64,000 bases of DNA from positions 1-64,000 of the forward strand of contig DASWIS010000001.1 in the NCBI GenBank assembly GCA_036397555.1, read 5' to 3'. Made by a program: the position numbers and the translations under genes. The notes below the pieces were generated by a model. That model made no database searches. It was not told the DNA's origin and saw nothing but the letters and a program-made list of their open reading frames with translations. Position 1 is the first letter of the stretch; each line of letters starts with the position of its first letter. This DNA is from Candidatus Zixiibacteriota bacterium (GTDB taxonomy: Bacteria > Zixibacteria > MSB-5A5 > WJJR01). This document shows positions 6,754 to 17,250 of this stretch, piece by piece.

Positions 6754-8613
6754 TTAGATGAGCTCCTCGATTTTGGACTGCACCTCTGCAATCTTAAACG
6801 GCTGGCCCTGCACTTTGTTCAGCCCGACAACCGGCAGACCGTACTCGCCGCGCAGCAGCATCCGCAGTTGCCCGAGATTCAATTCGGGAACGAGGACGGT
6901 TTCGAAGTCCTTCAGGATGCCTCCCAGATCATTGGGGAACGGCCACAGGTATCGCAAGTGCACGTAGGAGACTTTCTTCCCCTTGCGTCTCACATTTTCG
7001 ACGGCGGTGCGAATCGGCCCGTACGTCGAGCCCCAGCCCACAACCAACAGCGTCCCCGAAGGATCCCCGTCAACTTTTGTCGGCGGGTAGTCCATTGCCA
7101 CATGGCGGACCTTCTGCGCGCGCAGATAGACCATCGTCTCGTGGTTGACCGGGTCGTAGCTGACGTTCCCGGTCACATTCTCCTTCTCCAGTCCGCCGAT
7201 GCGATGCTCCAGCCCGGGAGTGCCGGGAATAACCCACGGGCGCGCCAGAGTGTCGGGGTCGCGCTCGTAGGGATGAAAGACTTTCGCCTCGACCTCGCGC
7301 CGAATCGAGAATTCGGGCAGCGTGTCGATATCGGGCAGCCGCCACGGTTCCGAGGAATTGGCCAAGAACCCGTCGGAGAGAATGATGACCGGGGTCATGA
7401 ATTTCGTTGCCAGCCGCACCGCCTCGATGGCGGTGGCGAAACAATCGGCCGCACTGCGCGGCGCCAGCACGACCACCGGGCACTCGCCGTTGCGCCCGAC
7501 CACCGCCTGCAACAGGTCGGTCTGTTCCGACTTGGTCGGCATGCCGGTCGAAGGGCCGGCGCGCTGGACATTGATGATGATCAGCGGCAGTTCCGCCATC
7601 ACGGCCAGACCGATGGCTTCACCTTTGAGCGCCATGCCGGGGCCGCTGGTACCGGTGGCGCCGATGTTCCCCGCGTAGGATGCGCCGATCGCGGCACAGA
7701 TCGCGGCGATCTCATCTTCGGCCTGGAAGGTCTTGACGCCGAAGTCGTTTTTGTGCGCGGCCAGTGTGTGCAACATGTCGCTGGCCGGTGTGATCGGATA
7801 GCTGGCATAAAACAGCGTCGTCTTCGAGAGATAGGTGGCCGCCAGCAGTCCGTAGGAAATCGCCTCGGTGCCGGAGATGTTGCGGTAATCGCCCGGAGGC
7901 AACGGGGCGCGACGCACCGTGTAGTGGCTGGTGAAGATCTCGGTCGTGTCGGCAAAGTTGTATCCGGCCCGGAGTGCGGTCAGGTTGGCAGTGGCTACAT
8001 CCGGCGTGTTTCCGAACTTCTCGTTGATCCATTGCACCGTCGGTTCCAACGGACGATCGTAGAGCCAATAGACCACGCCCAGGGCGAAGAAATTCTTCGA
8101 GCGGTTTTTCTCCTGGGCCGTCAACGGCACCTCTTCCAGCGCCCGGGTGTTGAGTGTGGACATCGGGATCTGGATGAGCCGATACGCCGCCAACGAACCG
8201 TCGTCCAGCGGGCTCTTCTCGTATCCCGCCTTTTTTAACCCCTGCGTGTTGAAGGAGTCGGAATTGACGATGATTGTGCCGCCCCGCCCCAGATCGCGCA
8301 GGTGCACCTTCAGCGCCGCCGGATTAAACACCACCAGGACATCGGGGGCATCGCCGGGCGTGTGAATCTCATGTTGCGAGAAACTGATCTGAAAGCTCGA
8401 CACGCCGGGAAGGGTTCCCGCCGGGGCGCGTATCTCGGCAGGGAAATCCGGAAAAGTGCCCAGATCATTGCCGGCGATCGCGGTCGCCAGCGTAAATTGG
8501 TTTCCCTGAACTTGGATGCCGTCCCCGGAGTCGCCCGCAAAACGAATCGTGACCCGTTCAAGGACTTCCGGTTCCAGTTTGGGGTGCTTTTTGTCTGCTG
8601 CTACAGTCGACAC
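6754..8613 (-). CDS. korA: 2-oxoacid:ferredoxin oxidoreductase, fused gamma-alpha subunit (KorA-like)
   Basis: The partner of KorB. Residues about 20-195 are the gamma domain (FAGDSGDGIQVQGNQF, FPAEIRAPAGTLPGVSSFQI). Residues about 230-619 are the alpha domain, with the YPITPAS substrate-loop motif, FQAEDEIAA and TGTSGPGMAL, then the alpha C-terminal transketolase-like part (VVGWGSTYG). The fusion of gamma and alpha and the absence of a delta ferredoxin subunit in the neighbourhood are typical of the two-subunit KorAB of FCB-group bacteria and Actinobacteria. It suggests an oxidative or reductive TCA-cycle role. Substrate specificity cannot be read directly from the sequence. Confidence 0.93.
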   Translation of the reverse strand: MSTVAADKKHPKLEPEVLERVTIRFAGDSGDGIQVQGNQFTLATAIAGNDLGTFPDFPAEIRAPAGTLPGVSSFQISFSQHEIHTPGDAPDVLVVFNPAALKVHLRDLGRGGTIIVNSDSFNTQGLKKAGYEKSPLDDGSLAAYRLIQIPMSTLNTRALEEVPLTAQEKNRSKNFFALGVVYWLYDRPLEPTVQWINEKFGNTPDVATANLTALRAGYNFADTTEIFTSHYTVRRAPLPPGDYRNISGTEAISYGLLAATYLSKTTLFYASYPITPASDMLHTLAAHKNDFGVKTFQAEDEIAAICAAIGASYAGNIGATGTSGPGMALKGEAIGLAVMAELPLIIINVQRAGPSTGMPTKSEQTDLLQAVVGRNGECPVVVLAPRSAADCFATAIEAVRLATKFMTPVIILSDGFLANSSEPWRLPDIDTLPEFSIRREVEAKVFHPYERDPDTLARPWVIPGTPGLEHRIGGLEKENVTGNVSYDPVNHETMVYLRAQKVRHVAMDYPPTKVDGDPSGTLLVVGWGSTYGPIRTAVENVRRKGKKVSYVHLRYLWPFPNDLGGILKDFETVLVPELNLGQLRMLLRGEYGLPVVGLNKVQGQPFKIAEVQSKIEELI

Positions 8614-8980
8614 GTGTCTATCCCTTTGGTTGATCGATTACGACGCATGTGAGTGGAATTTGGAATACGGCGCCGGCATGAGGGCGCGGACTCCCACTAT
8701 ACGAATTCCGGGGGTTTCTGGCAATGCGCGGAGGAATTTTCTGACAAAGCGGGATGGCAGCCCATGGGGTCGGGGACTGTCCGTACGAGCATGTCCCGTC
8801 TGCGGTCCCTCAGTATCCTCGGGGGGACTCTCCCCGCCTGATCTGTCAACGGCTCGTCTGAACATCAGCGAATCACCATCTTGCTACGCCGCGGCCCCTG
8901 AAAAGTTTGGTCGGCCGGGCCCGGATTCGTCTGTATATGGCTATCGGCAGAGCCAGACGACCGATCAGTCGTTTTCCCCG
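8614..8980. other. Gene-free stretch upstream of korA
   Basis: About 370 bases lie between the korA start and the terminator of the large dockerin protein gene. No open frame here has a ribosome-binding site or recognisable motif, and I see no RNA fold or repeat that I can name. The part nearest 8614 presumably carries the korAB promoter. Confidence 0.4.
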
Positions 8981-8982
8981 GC

Positions 8983-9012
8983 AAAAACAAACAGCCCCGG
9001 ACATCCCGGGGC
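8983..9012 (-). terminator. Rho-independent terminator of the dockerin protein gene
   Basis: On the minus strand the stem GCCCCGG/CCGGGGC (8994-9012) is followed by TGTTTGTTTTTGC. It lies about 40 bases beyond the stop codon of the large secreted protein. Confidence 0.8.
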
Positions 9013-9049
9013 CGTCGGTTATGGCACGAAGCTGTCTTTGTGCTCTATT

Positions 9050-12000
9050 CTATTCGGTGCACGGGGCGCAATAGGTCGTGAACGGGTTGGCGTTGCGGAA
9101 TGTGACATCGATGATGGCAACCACATCCAGCACGTTGGTCACATCGTCGCAGGTGACATCGGTCGTCGTACGCGGACATGCCGGCGCCGGGTCCGGGATC
9201 GCCGGCTCGTTGCGGAAGGCGATGCCCACCGCTTTGATGACATCGAGGACATTGGTGACCCCCTCGCACACAGGATCACCGTGACACTGGCAGGGGCAGG
9301 GGATGATGGTGATGACGCCTTTCGCGAAGGACACGTCAATCGGTTCTTCTGCGCCGCATTCAATCATCGCCAAATGGTTTCCCGGTACGACACAGGCGGT
9401 GTCGATCTCGAAGCTGCCAGCCATGCTGCTCACGTCGAATGTGAGCACGAACGATGGCGTTCCAGTCTCCGGCGTGCCGTCGGTACCGGCTGTCAGACAA
9501 GGATTTGTGGCGTTGACGCCGAACCACATCACGGAGCTCGGGCTGGAATAAAACTCCGCTCCTGGGCTGTCCGCTCCGGTTTCGTAGCTGCGGGAAACCG
9601 GGCCGCTGCAGGCCGGAAAGCCATCGGGGGAGTCGTAATACTGCAGGACTGAGAAGTCGGTCAGCCCGCTTGCCCCGACACGTCCCTGCACGTTTAATGA
9701 GAATGAGTTGGCGATGAACGAGCCGGCATTGACGCGTCGGAATTCCAGCGGCAGGACCAGACCGGTCAGATCGACGTCGTTGGTCACAAAGACGCCGATT
9801 TCGACATTCTGCTGACCTTCCTGCACAGTCCGGGACTCGACGACCACCCCGCCGGGCAGAGGTTCGCAGACATCCCCGGTAGCGTCACCGTCGGTATCCG
9901 TCTGGTCGGGATTATAAGCATCGGGGCAGTTATCGCAGGCGGTCCCGACCTGATCGCCGTCGGGGTCCTCCTGAGTGGCATTCGGGGTCCCTGGACAGTT
10001 GTCGCACACATCGCCCGCCCCGTCGCCGTCGCTGTCTTCCTGGCCGGGATTGTAGACCGTCAGGCAGTTATCGCTGATGTTGAGGACACCGTCGCCATCC
10101 CAATCTCCGGCCGGAGTACGTGCGGATAACCAGATGTCGAAACCTCCCATTCCTCCGGTGCGCTGTGATGAAAAGAACAAAGTATCGCCGGATGGGGACG
10201 TCGTCGGCTGCCAGTCGTACACCGAAGAATTCACCGCTGCCCCAAGGTTTTGAGGTGGTTGCCAGACACCGCCGATCTTGAATGATTCGAACAGATCATA
10301 GCTGCCGTATCCGTCGGATGTATTCAACCAGTCGATAATCATGTAGTTGGACGCAAACCCGACCACACCGCCGAAGTCGGTGGATGACGCAAGTTCGGGA
10401 ATGTGGACCAGCGCGCTCCAACTCGAACCTGTCCAGTTCGAATAGAAGACATTGGCCCATCCGGAACTGATCCCCGGACGCTCCGCGGCCGTGTAGTACT
10501 GCGCGCCATCCGGAGAAATCTCACCGGCAAATTCCCCTGCCGGCGTGTTGATCGGGCCGGGCATCAGAGTCGCCGGTGCCCACTCCATTCCAGTCCACTG
10601 AGACTGGTAAAGGTCAAATCCACCCGGGCCCCCGGAACGCTTCGAACGGAAGTAAATTGTCTGACCGTCGGGCGAGATCGACGCCTTTTGATCCTCTGCT
10701 GGGGAATTGACGTCGGGTCCCAGATTGACGGGGTCAGCCCAAATGTCACCGTCGCGGATCGACATCCAGAGATCGTAACCTCCCGAACCGCCCGGACGGT
10801 CGGATGCGAAGATCAACATTTGTCCATCGGCCGAGATGTCGCATTGTCCCTCGTGATACGCCGTGTTAATCGGCGCACCGACGTTGACCGCCGCTCCCCA
10901 CTCGGGCGAATTGTTCGGATTGGGATCACAGGCATCCCCTAATCCATCGCCGTCCGTATCACTTTGATCCGTATTCGCAATCAGCGGGCAATTGTCAACA
11001 TCGTCTGCGACGCCGTCACCATCCCAATCACCCAGCGTGTAAGGAAACGCACCGATGTCGTCGCGGGAACCGTCGGGATCGTTGTACGCCGGATCGGGAT
11101 CGCCGGTATTGATGCAGGGGGACAGCGGGTTTAACATGTAGTCCCACGCGTCAGGGTTCGTGTAGCCGGGGTCGGTCGAAATCGAATGCACGCCCGGACT
11201 GCTGCCGATACCGCTGTGGTTTGATGCGTGGTTGTGCCAGGCATCGTTGTAGTCCTGGACAAGCGTGGTCACGCCGGCCCCGACGTAAATCCCCGACCCG
11301 GGTGAACCGTAATTGCGCGTGACGATGTTGCTGACAATTTCCGCGTAGACCGCGTTGGTCAGATAAATCCCGCCGCCGTTGCGGGCATTGTTGGAATCCA
11401 GCGTATTGTTTCGAATGATGACGGTATCGACGTTCGAGGCATAGGCACCGCCGCCGTCACGCCCCGGTGTCCGGTTGTCGACAAACAGGTTGTTGATGAT
11501 GAGCGCCGACCGACCATCGTAAACATGAATTGCGGCGCCGCCGGTCGTGAAGAAACTGCCGCCGGTGTTGTCGATGAAGCGATTTCCGACGGCGACCATC
11601 TCGGCAAAATCGCTGATGAGCATTCCCGAGGCCCGCCCCGCCGAACGATTGCTGATAAACTCGTTGTCGTATGCCCAGATCGATCCGCCGCTTCGCACAT
11701 AAACGGCCGCTTCGCGGTTGTTGATGAGCCGACAGTCGCGAATCGTCACGCCCGATCCGACGCATTCGACCGCCTCGTTGTTGTGGATGTCCACGTCACG
11801 CAGAGTGAATCCGACAATCAAATTCCCGGTTCCGGATGACCCCGGGATGTTGATCAAATCCTGGGTGACGTCGGCGGCGTGAAGGATCGTGACGGCGCGT
11901 CCTGATTCCGAGATCAGCGCCAGTTGTTTCCCGGCGAAGTTGAGGTTGACGTAATAATCACCCGGCGCGACAAGAATGGTATCGCCGTTCGAGGCCGTCG

Positions 12001-12121
12001 TGATCGCCGCTTCGATCGTCGACTGCTCCAATGGCACGTGAATAACAGTTGCGCGAGATTCAGTTCTCGCCGCCAACAGCACAACAGCAAAACTGGCGAT
12101 GATCAATATCAATCGTTTCAT
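9050..12121 (-). CDS. Large secreted beta-helix / TSP3 / propeller / cohesin-like / dockerin protein
   Basis: About 1020 residues from the ATG at 12121 (preceded by GGGGAGA); the longer frame to 12187 would hide the signal peptide. Order of parts: signal peptide ([18 protein letters not shown]); right-handed parallel beta-helix (about residues 25-340, many NN-x-F and GGGIY turns); TSP3 calcium repeats ([27 protein letters not shown]); a PD40 propeller-like region ([34 protein letters not shown]); a second TSP3 block; a domain starting VVVESRTVQ with [16 protein letters not shown] that recurs twice in the 57298-60300 protein; and two C-terminal dockerin-type repeats ([35 protein letters not shown]). 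Probably exported and calcium-stabilised; no hydrolase motif was found. Confidence 0.85.
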   Translation of the reverse strand: MKRLILIIASFAVVLLAARTESRATVIHVPLEQSTIEAAITTASNGDTILVAPGDYYVNLNFAGKQLALISESGRAVTILHAADVTQDLINIPGSSGTGNLIVGFTLRDVDIHNNEAVECVGSGVTIRDCRLINNREAAVYVRSGGSIWAYDNEFISNRSAGRASGMLISDFAEMVAVGNRFIDNTGGSFFTTGGAAIHVYDGRSALIINNLFVDNRTPGRDGGGAYASNVDTVIIRNNTLDSNNARNGGGIYLTNAVYAEIVSNIVTRNYGSPGSGIYVGAGVTTLVQDYNDAWHNHASNHSGIGSSPGVHSISTDPGYTNPDAWDYMLNPLSPCINTGDPDPAYNDPDGSRDDIGAFPYTLGDWDGDGVADDVDNCPLIANTDQSDTDGDGLGDACDPNPNNSPEWGAAVNVGAPINTAYHEGQCDISADGQMLIFASDRPGGSGGYDLWMSIRDGDIWADPVNLGPDVNSPAEDQKASISPDGQTIYFRSKRSGGPGGFDLYQSQWTGMEWAPATLMPGPINTPAGEFAGEISPDGAQYYTAAERPGISSGWANVFYSNWTGSSWSALVHIPELASSTDFGGVVGFASNYMIIDWLNTSDGYGSYDLFESFKIGGVWQPPQNLGAAVNSSVYDWQPTTSPSGDTLFFSSQRTGGMGGFDIWLSARTPAGDWDGDGVLNISDNCLTVYNPGQEDSDGDGAGDVCDNCPGTPNATQEDPDGDQVGTACDNCPDAYNPDQTDTDGDATGDVCEPLPGGVVVESRTVQEGQQNVEIGVFVTNDVDLTGLVLPLEFRRVNAGSFIANSFSLNVQGRVGASGLTDFSVLQYYDSPDGFPACSGPVSRSYETGADSPGAEFYSSPSSVMWFGVNATNPCLTAGTDGTPETGTPSFVLTFDVSSMAGSFEIDTACVVPGNHLAMIECGAEEPIDVSFAKGVITIIPCPCQCHGDPVCEGVTNVLDVIKAVGIAFRNEPAIPDPAPACPRTTTDVTCDDVTNVLDVVAIIDVTFRNANPFTTYCAPCTE

Positions 12122-12371
12122 GATCGTCTCCCCGCGTGTGCCTGTGAGCCCACGATGCCAAAGTAGTGAACGACCGTGCCTTGTCAATCTTGTTGGACCC
12201 GATCAGCAACGAATCCTACCGCTCGCCTGACCGATTATTCCACCCCCATGTCGGTCGGGTTTGATCTGCATTGAACGGTAATGGCTTGTGGCAGTAAAGG
12301 CGGCGATTTAGCTTTCCGGGCGGAGTGGACGTTTTGACAAGTTCAGTTTCAAGAATGCTTCCGGAGCACCG

Positions 12372-12818
12372 ATGACGCCCGAAACCCCGCATCGGATCGT
12401 CGACTGTCTGATCGATCCCTCGGCAACGATCATTTCTCCGGTCAATCTGTACGGCTGCACGATCGGCAAAGACTGTTTGGTGGGCCCGTTCACTGAGATC
12501 CAGCGTGGCGCGGTCATCGGCGACCGAACGCGTGTGCAATCGCACTGTTTTGTCTGCGAGTTGGTCACGATTGAAGAAGATTGCTTTATCTCCCACGGCG
12601 TCATGTTCACCAACGACCGCTTCCCGCCGTCTCCGCGTGAGAAATGGGAGCCGACATTGATCCGGCGTGGCGTCGTCTTAGGGAGCGGCGCCGTTTTGCT
12701 GCCGGTGACCGTCGGTGAAGGTGCGATGGTGGCAGCCGGAGCCGTTGTGACCAGGGATGTTCCGGCGCACGCGATTGTTGCAGGCAACCCGGCACACGTC
12801 GTGCGTATGCTGAAGTAG
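12372..12818 (+). CDS. Hexapeptide-repeat acyltransferase (left-handed beta-helix)
   Basis: A protein of 148 residues built almost entirely of [LIV]-G-x4 hexapeptide turns: [71 protein letters not shown]. The ending is the classic C-terminal motif of WbpD/WlbB-like N-acetyltransferases acting on UDP-amino-sugars with acetyl-CoA. The catalytic histidine is probably in [11 protein letters not shown]. It stands alone between divergent and convergent genes, so its nucleotide-sugar substrate is unknown. A role in lipopolysaccharide, capsule or glycoprotein sugar synthesis is inferred from the family. Confidence 0.85.
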   Translation: MTPETPHRIVDCLIDPSATIISPVNLYGCTIGKDCLVGPFTEIQRGAVIGDRTRVQSHCFVCELVTIEEDCFISHGVMFTNDRFPPSPREKWEPTLIRRGVVLGSGAVLLPVTVGEGAMVAAGAVVTRDVPAHAIVAGNPAHVVRMLK

Positions 12819-12870
12819 CATGGGCGATGCGCAGCCCATTAACTCCTGAATCCGAGAGAAACCGAGTCGC

Positions 12871-13557
12871 TTAGTGGGACGGAGTGTTCCTGAGCGCGGC
12901 GACGAACTCGGCTTTGACGTCATGCAGCGCGATGGACGATCCCGTCAATTCCACCATTGAGGTCATCACTTCGGCCGGGAGGCCGCAGGGGTTGATCGCG
13001 CCGAAATAGCGCAGATCGGTCGTGACATTCAATGCCACGCCGTGATAGGAGATCCACTGGCGCACCGCGACTCCGATCGAGGCGATCTTGCGATCGCCGA
13101 CCCACACGCCGGTGTGCGCGGGATGATGTTGTCCCGCGATTCCCCAATGAGCCATCGTGTTGATCAGGACGTCTTCGAGCCAATGCAGGAATCGATGCAA
13201 ATCGCCCGTCAAGGCGCGGACATCGACAATCGGATAGGCGACCAATTGCCCCGGGCCGTGGTAGGTGACATCGCCGCCGCGTTCGACTGTGACATGCGAA
13301 ACCGACTCGCCGGGATCGACAGGAAAGGTCGGTTGCGCCGGCAGTGTGCCCCGAAATCCCCGTCCGTAGGTGTACACATGCGGATGCTCGACGAAGAAAA
13401 CCGAGTCAGGAATTGTTCCGTGCAGACGCTCGTCGAGTGCGCGCAGTTGGCGCGTATGGGATTCGTCGTAGGAGAGAGTGCCCCAGTCAGTGATGCGGGG
13501 GGCGAAGCGCCACTCGGGGCTCGCGACAGGTGTCCGGTGCACGGTTTGAGTACTCAT
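12871..13557 (-). CDS. lipB: Lipoyl(octanoyl) transferase LipB
   Basis: Transfers octanoate from acyl-carrier protein to the lipoyl lysine of E2 and GcvH proteins, the first step of lipoate synthesis. The diagnostic motifs are present: RGGDVTYHGPGQLVAYPI (residues 93-110), the catalytic lysine K157 in GDRKIASIG, and the acyl-thioester cysteine C191 in NPCGLP. Length (228) is typical. It is encoded just downstream of an E2 gene on the same strand, the natural acceptor of its product. No lipA is seen in the window. Confidence 0.95.
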   Translation of the reverse strand: MSTQTVHRTPVASPEWRFAPRITDWGTLSYDESHTRQLRALDERLHGTIPDSVFFVEHPHVYTYGRGFRGTLPAQPTFPVDPGESVSHVTVERGGDVTYHGPGQLVAYPIVDVRALTGDLHRFLHWLEDVLINTMAHWGIAGQHHPAHTGVWVGDRKIASIGVAVRQWISYHGVALNVTTDLRYFGAINPCGLPAEVMTSMVELTGSSIALHDVKAEFVAALRNTPSH

Positions 13558-13577
13558 AGACTATCACCGCAGATTCT

Positions 13578-13622
13578 TCATCCATCCCCCTATCCACATC
13601 GGCGGATGGGAGGGAAGGATGA
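13578..13622. repeat. Imperfect inverted repeat between lipB and the E2 gene
   Basis: CATCCATCCCC near 13579 and GGGAGGGAAGGATG near 13609 form a long imperfect hairpin. There is no T-tract. It may be a decayed intergenic repeat or an mRNA-stabilising structure. Confidence 0.35.
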
Positions 13623-13661
13623 CGAGTGACACACCATGAGACAACGTGACTGTCGGGTATC

Positions 13662-14978
13662 TTACCCGATCGTCAGCATCAGCTCCCAGGGATTCTCGAG
13701 GCGTTCGCAGATGCGTCGGACGAACTGCACTGCCGTGTGGCCGTCGACCAGACGGTGGTCGAACGAGAGCGTCACATACATCATGTCGCGGATGACGATC
13801 TGGTCGTCGCGCACGACCGGGCGTTTCTGTATCAAGTGCATCCCGAGAATCGCGACTTCGGGCTGGTTGATGACGGGCGTTGACGCGAGCGCCCCGTACA
13901 TTCCGGCATTGGTGAAGGTAAATGTCGAGCCGGAGACTTCTTCGGGTTTGAGCTTTTCGCGGCGGGCGCGATCGGAGAGTTCGGCGGCTTCACGCGCGAT
14001 TTGGGCGATTGATTTCTGATCGGCAAACTTGATGACCGGGACAATCAACCCAACGTCGCGTCCGACCGCCATGCCCAGGTGGTAATACTTGCGCAGGATA
14101 ATCTTGTCGCCCTGGATCGACGCGTTCAGCGTCGGAAACTCTTTCAACGCGGCAATCGCCGCCTTCATGAAGAAGGGGAGATAGGTGACATTGGCGCCGA
14201 CCTTCTGGCGCCACTCGTCTTTCTTTTCGTTACGGATGCGGACCAGCTCGGTCAAGTCGACCTCGTCCATGGTCATGACGTGCGGCGAAGTCTGCTTGCT
14301 TTTGACCATGTGCTCGGCGATCAGCTTGCGCACACCGGCCAAGGGCAAAGTCTCGGTTTTTTCCTCGCGCGAGCCCGAAGTGGTCATTGTGAACGCCGCG
14401 GACGGCACCACCGGTCGCTGCGGTTCGGGGGGACGTGGGAAGGTGCCTGCTCCGGGCGCGCTGGCCGGTTTGCGGTCGCGGATGTAATCGAGCACGTCCT
14501 GCTTGGAGACCCGTCCACCGGCGCCGGTCGACGGAATCTCAGCGAGGGTCAGGCCGTGTTCGCGCAATAGACGGCGCACGACCGGCGATGACTTTTTCAT
14601 GCCGTCATCCGACTCGGCCTCCGGCGTTGGTTTTGTCACCGTCGTCGTCGTCGACATGGTCGTCAGCGGCGATGTGCCGCCCGATGCCGATTTGGCGACG
14701 ACCCCCGACTTTCTGCCGCCGTTGCTGGGGAGTGATTCGCCCTTTTCCAGAATGATTCCGATCTCAGTGCCGACCGAGACGACCGTTCCTTCCGGCACCA
14801 GAATCTTGCCGAGCGTCCCTCCGGCAATCGCGGGCAGTTCGACATTGACCTTGTCGGTCATGATCTCGACCACCGTCTCGTCTTTGTCGATCGGGTCGCC
14901 TTCGGACTTCAGCCAGCGTCCGACAGTCCCTTCGACTACGCTCTCACCCATTTGCGGAACCACGATTGATTGCGGCAT
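13662..14978 (-). CDS. 2-oxoacid dehydrogenase E2 (dihydrolipoyl acyltransferase)
   Basis: The core of a pyruvate or branched-chain 2-oxoacid dehydrogenase complex. The lipoyl domain covers residues 1-80 with the attachment lysine K43 in MTDKVNVE. A Thr/Ser-rich linker follows. The E3/E1-binding domain is at about 130-167 (SPVVRRLLREHG, GAGGRVSKQDVLDYI), and the catalytic domain at about 205-438 ends with the active-site motif SFDHRLVDG (H408, D412). The single lipoyl domain and overall length resemble branched-chain/SucB-type E2 enzymes. The upstream gene on the strand is the E1 fusion, separated by 60 bases, and lipB follows. Confidence 0.93.
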   Translation of the reverse strand: MPQSIVVPQMGESVVEGTVGRWLKSEGDPIDKDETVVEIMTDKVNVELPAIAGGTLGKILVPEGTVVSVGTEIGIILEKGESLPSNGGRKSGVVAKSASGGTSPLTTMSTTTTVTKPTPEAESDDGMKKSSPVVRRLLREHGLTLAEIPSTGAGGRVSKQDVLDYIRDRKPASAPGAGTFPRPPEPQRPVVPSAAFTMTTSGSREEKTETLPLAGVRKLIAEHMVKSKQTSPHVMTMDEVDLTELVRIRNEKKDEWRQKVGANVTYLPFFMKAAIAALKEFPTLNASIQGDKIILRKYYHLGMAVGRDVGLIVPVIKFADQKSIAQIAREAAELSDRARREKLKPEEVSGSTFTFTNAGMYGALASTPVINQPEVAILGMHLIQKRPVVRDDQIVIRDMMYVTLSFDHRLVDGHTAVQFVRRICERLENPWELMLTIG

Positions 14979-15038
14979 CAGATTATCCCCTTGTCGTTCA
15001 CCAGACGGGGCCAGCCCCCGCGAGCGTGCCGTATCCTG

Positions 15039-17084
15039 TTAATACGCCGCCAGTTCGCGTGCCTTGGCGGCGATCTTGTCGGCATTGGGCATATAGTACG
15101 CCTCCATGGCCGGCGCAAACGGCATCGGCGGCACATCCAGACCGCAGAGGCGCATGACCGGCGCATCGAGATGGTCGAATGCTTCTTCCATGATCGTCGC
15201 GGCAATCTCCCCGGCCACGCCGCCGGTGTGCGGCGACTCGTGCACGACCAAAATCTTGCCGGTTTTGCGCGCGGACTCCAGCACCATTTCCTTATCCCAT
15301 GGGAGCAACGTCCGCAAGTCGATCACCTCAATGTCGATTCCTTCCTTAGCCAGTACCTCCGCCGTTTCCAGCGCACGATGCAGCATGAGCTGATAGGCGA
15401 CAATCGTCAACTGCGAACCGGGCCGCTTGATGTCGGCGCGTCCCAGAGGGAGCGTGTAATCGACGGTCGGGACCTCGCCCTTGATCCAGCGATAGAGGCG
15501 TTTGTGTTCCAGGAAGATGACCGGGTCCTCGCCCCTGATCGAGGCCTTCAGCAGCCCCTTGGCATCGTACGGGGTTGATGGCGCGACCACCACCAGCCCC
15601 GGTGTGCCGAAAAACCAATTCTCGTTGGTTTGTGAGTGATACAGTCCGCCGCCGACCTCGCCGCCGCAGCAGATGCGGATCACCATCGGACAGGTCCAGC
15701 CGCCGCCGGAACGATACCGCAGACGCGACGCCTGCTGGATGATCGGGTCAAAGCCGCAGGTCACAAAGTCTGAGAATTGGATTTCGGCAATCGGTCGCAT
15801 TCCGACTGCTGCCGCGCCGACCGCGCCGCCGGTGATAAACTCCTCGGAGATCGGGGTGTCGAGTACGCGGTAGACGCCGAACTCCTTTTGCAGTCCCTTG
15901 GTTGCTTTGAACACACCGCCGTACAAACCGACATCCTGGCCCATGATGAACACGCGTTCGTCACGCCGCATCTCCTCGGCCATCGTCTCGGTGATCGCCT
16001 CGATGAATGTGACTTGCTTCATCGGTCCCGACGGTTTCGGTGCCTCCGCCGAGGGAAAACTGACACGTGGTGAGAATGAATACACATCGTCGAGCGCTTC
16101 CTCGGCCTCCGGGTGCGGCGAGGCCTCGGCGGTGGCAATTGCCTCGTCAATCTCCGCTTCGATGGCCTTCAACATCCTCGCGCGTTCCGCGTCGGGCAGC
16201 ACACCGGAAGATTCCAGATACTCCTCGTAACGGGCCAGCGGGTCGCGCCTCTTCCATTCTTCGACCTCTTTTGCTGATCGATAGTCAGCGGGGTCGATTT
16301 CGGAATGGCCATACCAACGGTACGTGAGGCACTCGATCAGTGTCGGGCCGCCGCCGTCGCGCGCCTGTCTGACTGCCTGGCTGACGGTCTTATGCACCAA
16401 CAAAACGTCGTTGCCATCGATCGTGACGCCGGCGAAACCATAAGCTTTGGCTCGATCGGCAAAGTGCTCGACACCGCTTTGCAGCGACACCGGGACCGAC
16501 TCGGCCCACAGGTTGTTCTGGCAGACGTAGACAATCGGCAGGTCGTGCACACCGGCGAAGTTGAGGGCTTCGTGGAAACCGCCGCGCGAGGTGCCGCCCT
16601 CGCCGATGAACGACATCACAATATGCGGTTCCTGACGCATTTTGAGGGCCAGCGCCATGCCGGTGCCGACCACAACCTGCGCGCCCATCGTCGAAGCGGG
16701 AGTGAACAGCCCCAATTCGGGGGAGCCGTAGTGACACGGGTGCGACTTGCCTTTGTCCGGAGAGTCGGCGCGAGCAAAGACCTGTTTGAGAAAGACCGTC
16801 AGCGGCAGGCCCTTGGTGATGTATGCGCCCAATTCGCGGTGCGACGGCGCGATGATATCGTCTTTGGTCAGCCCATAGGCCGAGCCCACGCTCGCGGCCT
16901 CCTGGCCCACCGCAGAAAAATAGGTGCCGGGGAAGCGCCCCTGCTTGAACAGCTTACGGCAGCGTTCGTCGAAGGTCCGCGTCTTCAGCAGCCAGCGGTA
17001 TAGCTGCTTTTGGTCCTCGACTTGGACCGACTGGTCGATCTGATGCGGTTTTGATCTGGCTGCGGTGGCGGTGCCCATAAACAT
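15039..17084 (-). CDS. 2-oxoacid dehydrogenase E1, fused alpha-beta subunits
   Basis: A single polypeptide of 681 residues that joins the usual two E1 subunits. The alpha half (about 25-345) shows GQEAASVGSAYGL, SHRELGAYI and the TPP motif GEGGTSRGGFHEALNF ending in QNN, plus the RYGHSE-like YRWYGHSEIDP. The beta half starts near residue 363 (MKQVTFIEAITETMAEEM) and contains FIMGQDVGLYGGVFKAT, SEEFITGGAVGAA and a transketolase C-terminal part. It decarboxylates a 2-oxoacid and acylates the lipoyl group of the neighbouring E2. Fused E1 proteins are known in Bacteroidetes-related groups. No E3 (lpd) gene is nearby. An internal ATG at residue 3 is an alternative start. Confidence 0.93.
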   Translation of the reverse strand: MFMGTATAARSKPHQIDQSVQVEDQKQLYRWLLKTRTFDERCRKLFKQGRFPGTYFSAVGQEAASVGSAYGLTKDDIIAPSHRELGAYITKGLPLTVFLKQVFARADSPDKGKSHPCHYGSPELGLFTPASTMGAQVVVGTGMALALKMRQEPHIVMSFIGEGGTSRGGFHEALNFAGVHDLPIVYVCQNNLWAESVPVSLQSGVEHFADRAKAYGFAGVTIDGNDVLLVHKTVSQAVRQARDGGGPTLIECLTYRWYGHSEIDPADYRSAKEVEEWKRRDPLARYEEYLESSGVLPDAERARMLKAIEAEIDEAIATAEASPHPEAEEALDDVYSFSPRVSFPSAEAPKPSGPMKQVTFIEAITETMAEEMRRDERVFIMGQDVGLYGGVFKATKGLQKEFGVYRVLDTPISEEFITGGAVGAAAVGMRPIAEIQFSDFVTCGFDPIIQQASRLRYRSGGGWTCPMVIRICCGGEVGGGLYHSQTNENWFFGTPGLVVVAPSTPYDAKGLLKASIRGEDPVIFLEHKRLYRWIKGEVPTVDYTLPLGRADIKRPGSQLTIVAYQLMLHRALETAEVLAKEGIDIEVIDLRTLLPWDKEMVLESARKTGKILVVHESPHTGGVAGEIAATIMEEAFDHLDAPVMRLCGLDVPPMPFAPAMEAYYMPNADKIAAKARELAAY

Positions 17085-17250
17085 GATCCGAGGTCAACGA
17101 ATAGCGAATCAAGCAGATAACAGCGGTCCGGCAGACATGTCAAGACGTTCGCCGTCACCATACGTATACCTGATGACCGCGCGCGGTGTTCACGTTGCCT
17201 CCGGGCCGGTCAGACGTATCTTAGCTGGGGACTACAGCAAGGAGGCGGAC

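Noticed and set aside
6523-8238. Plus-strand open frame of 571 residues
   Set aside because: It lies fully antisense to korB and korA, whose motifs are unmistakable.
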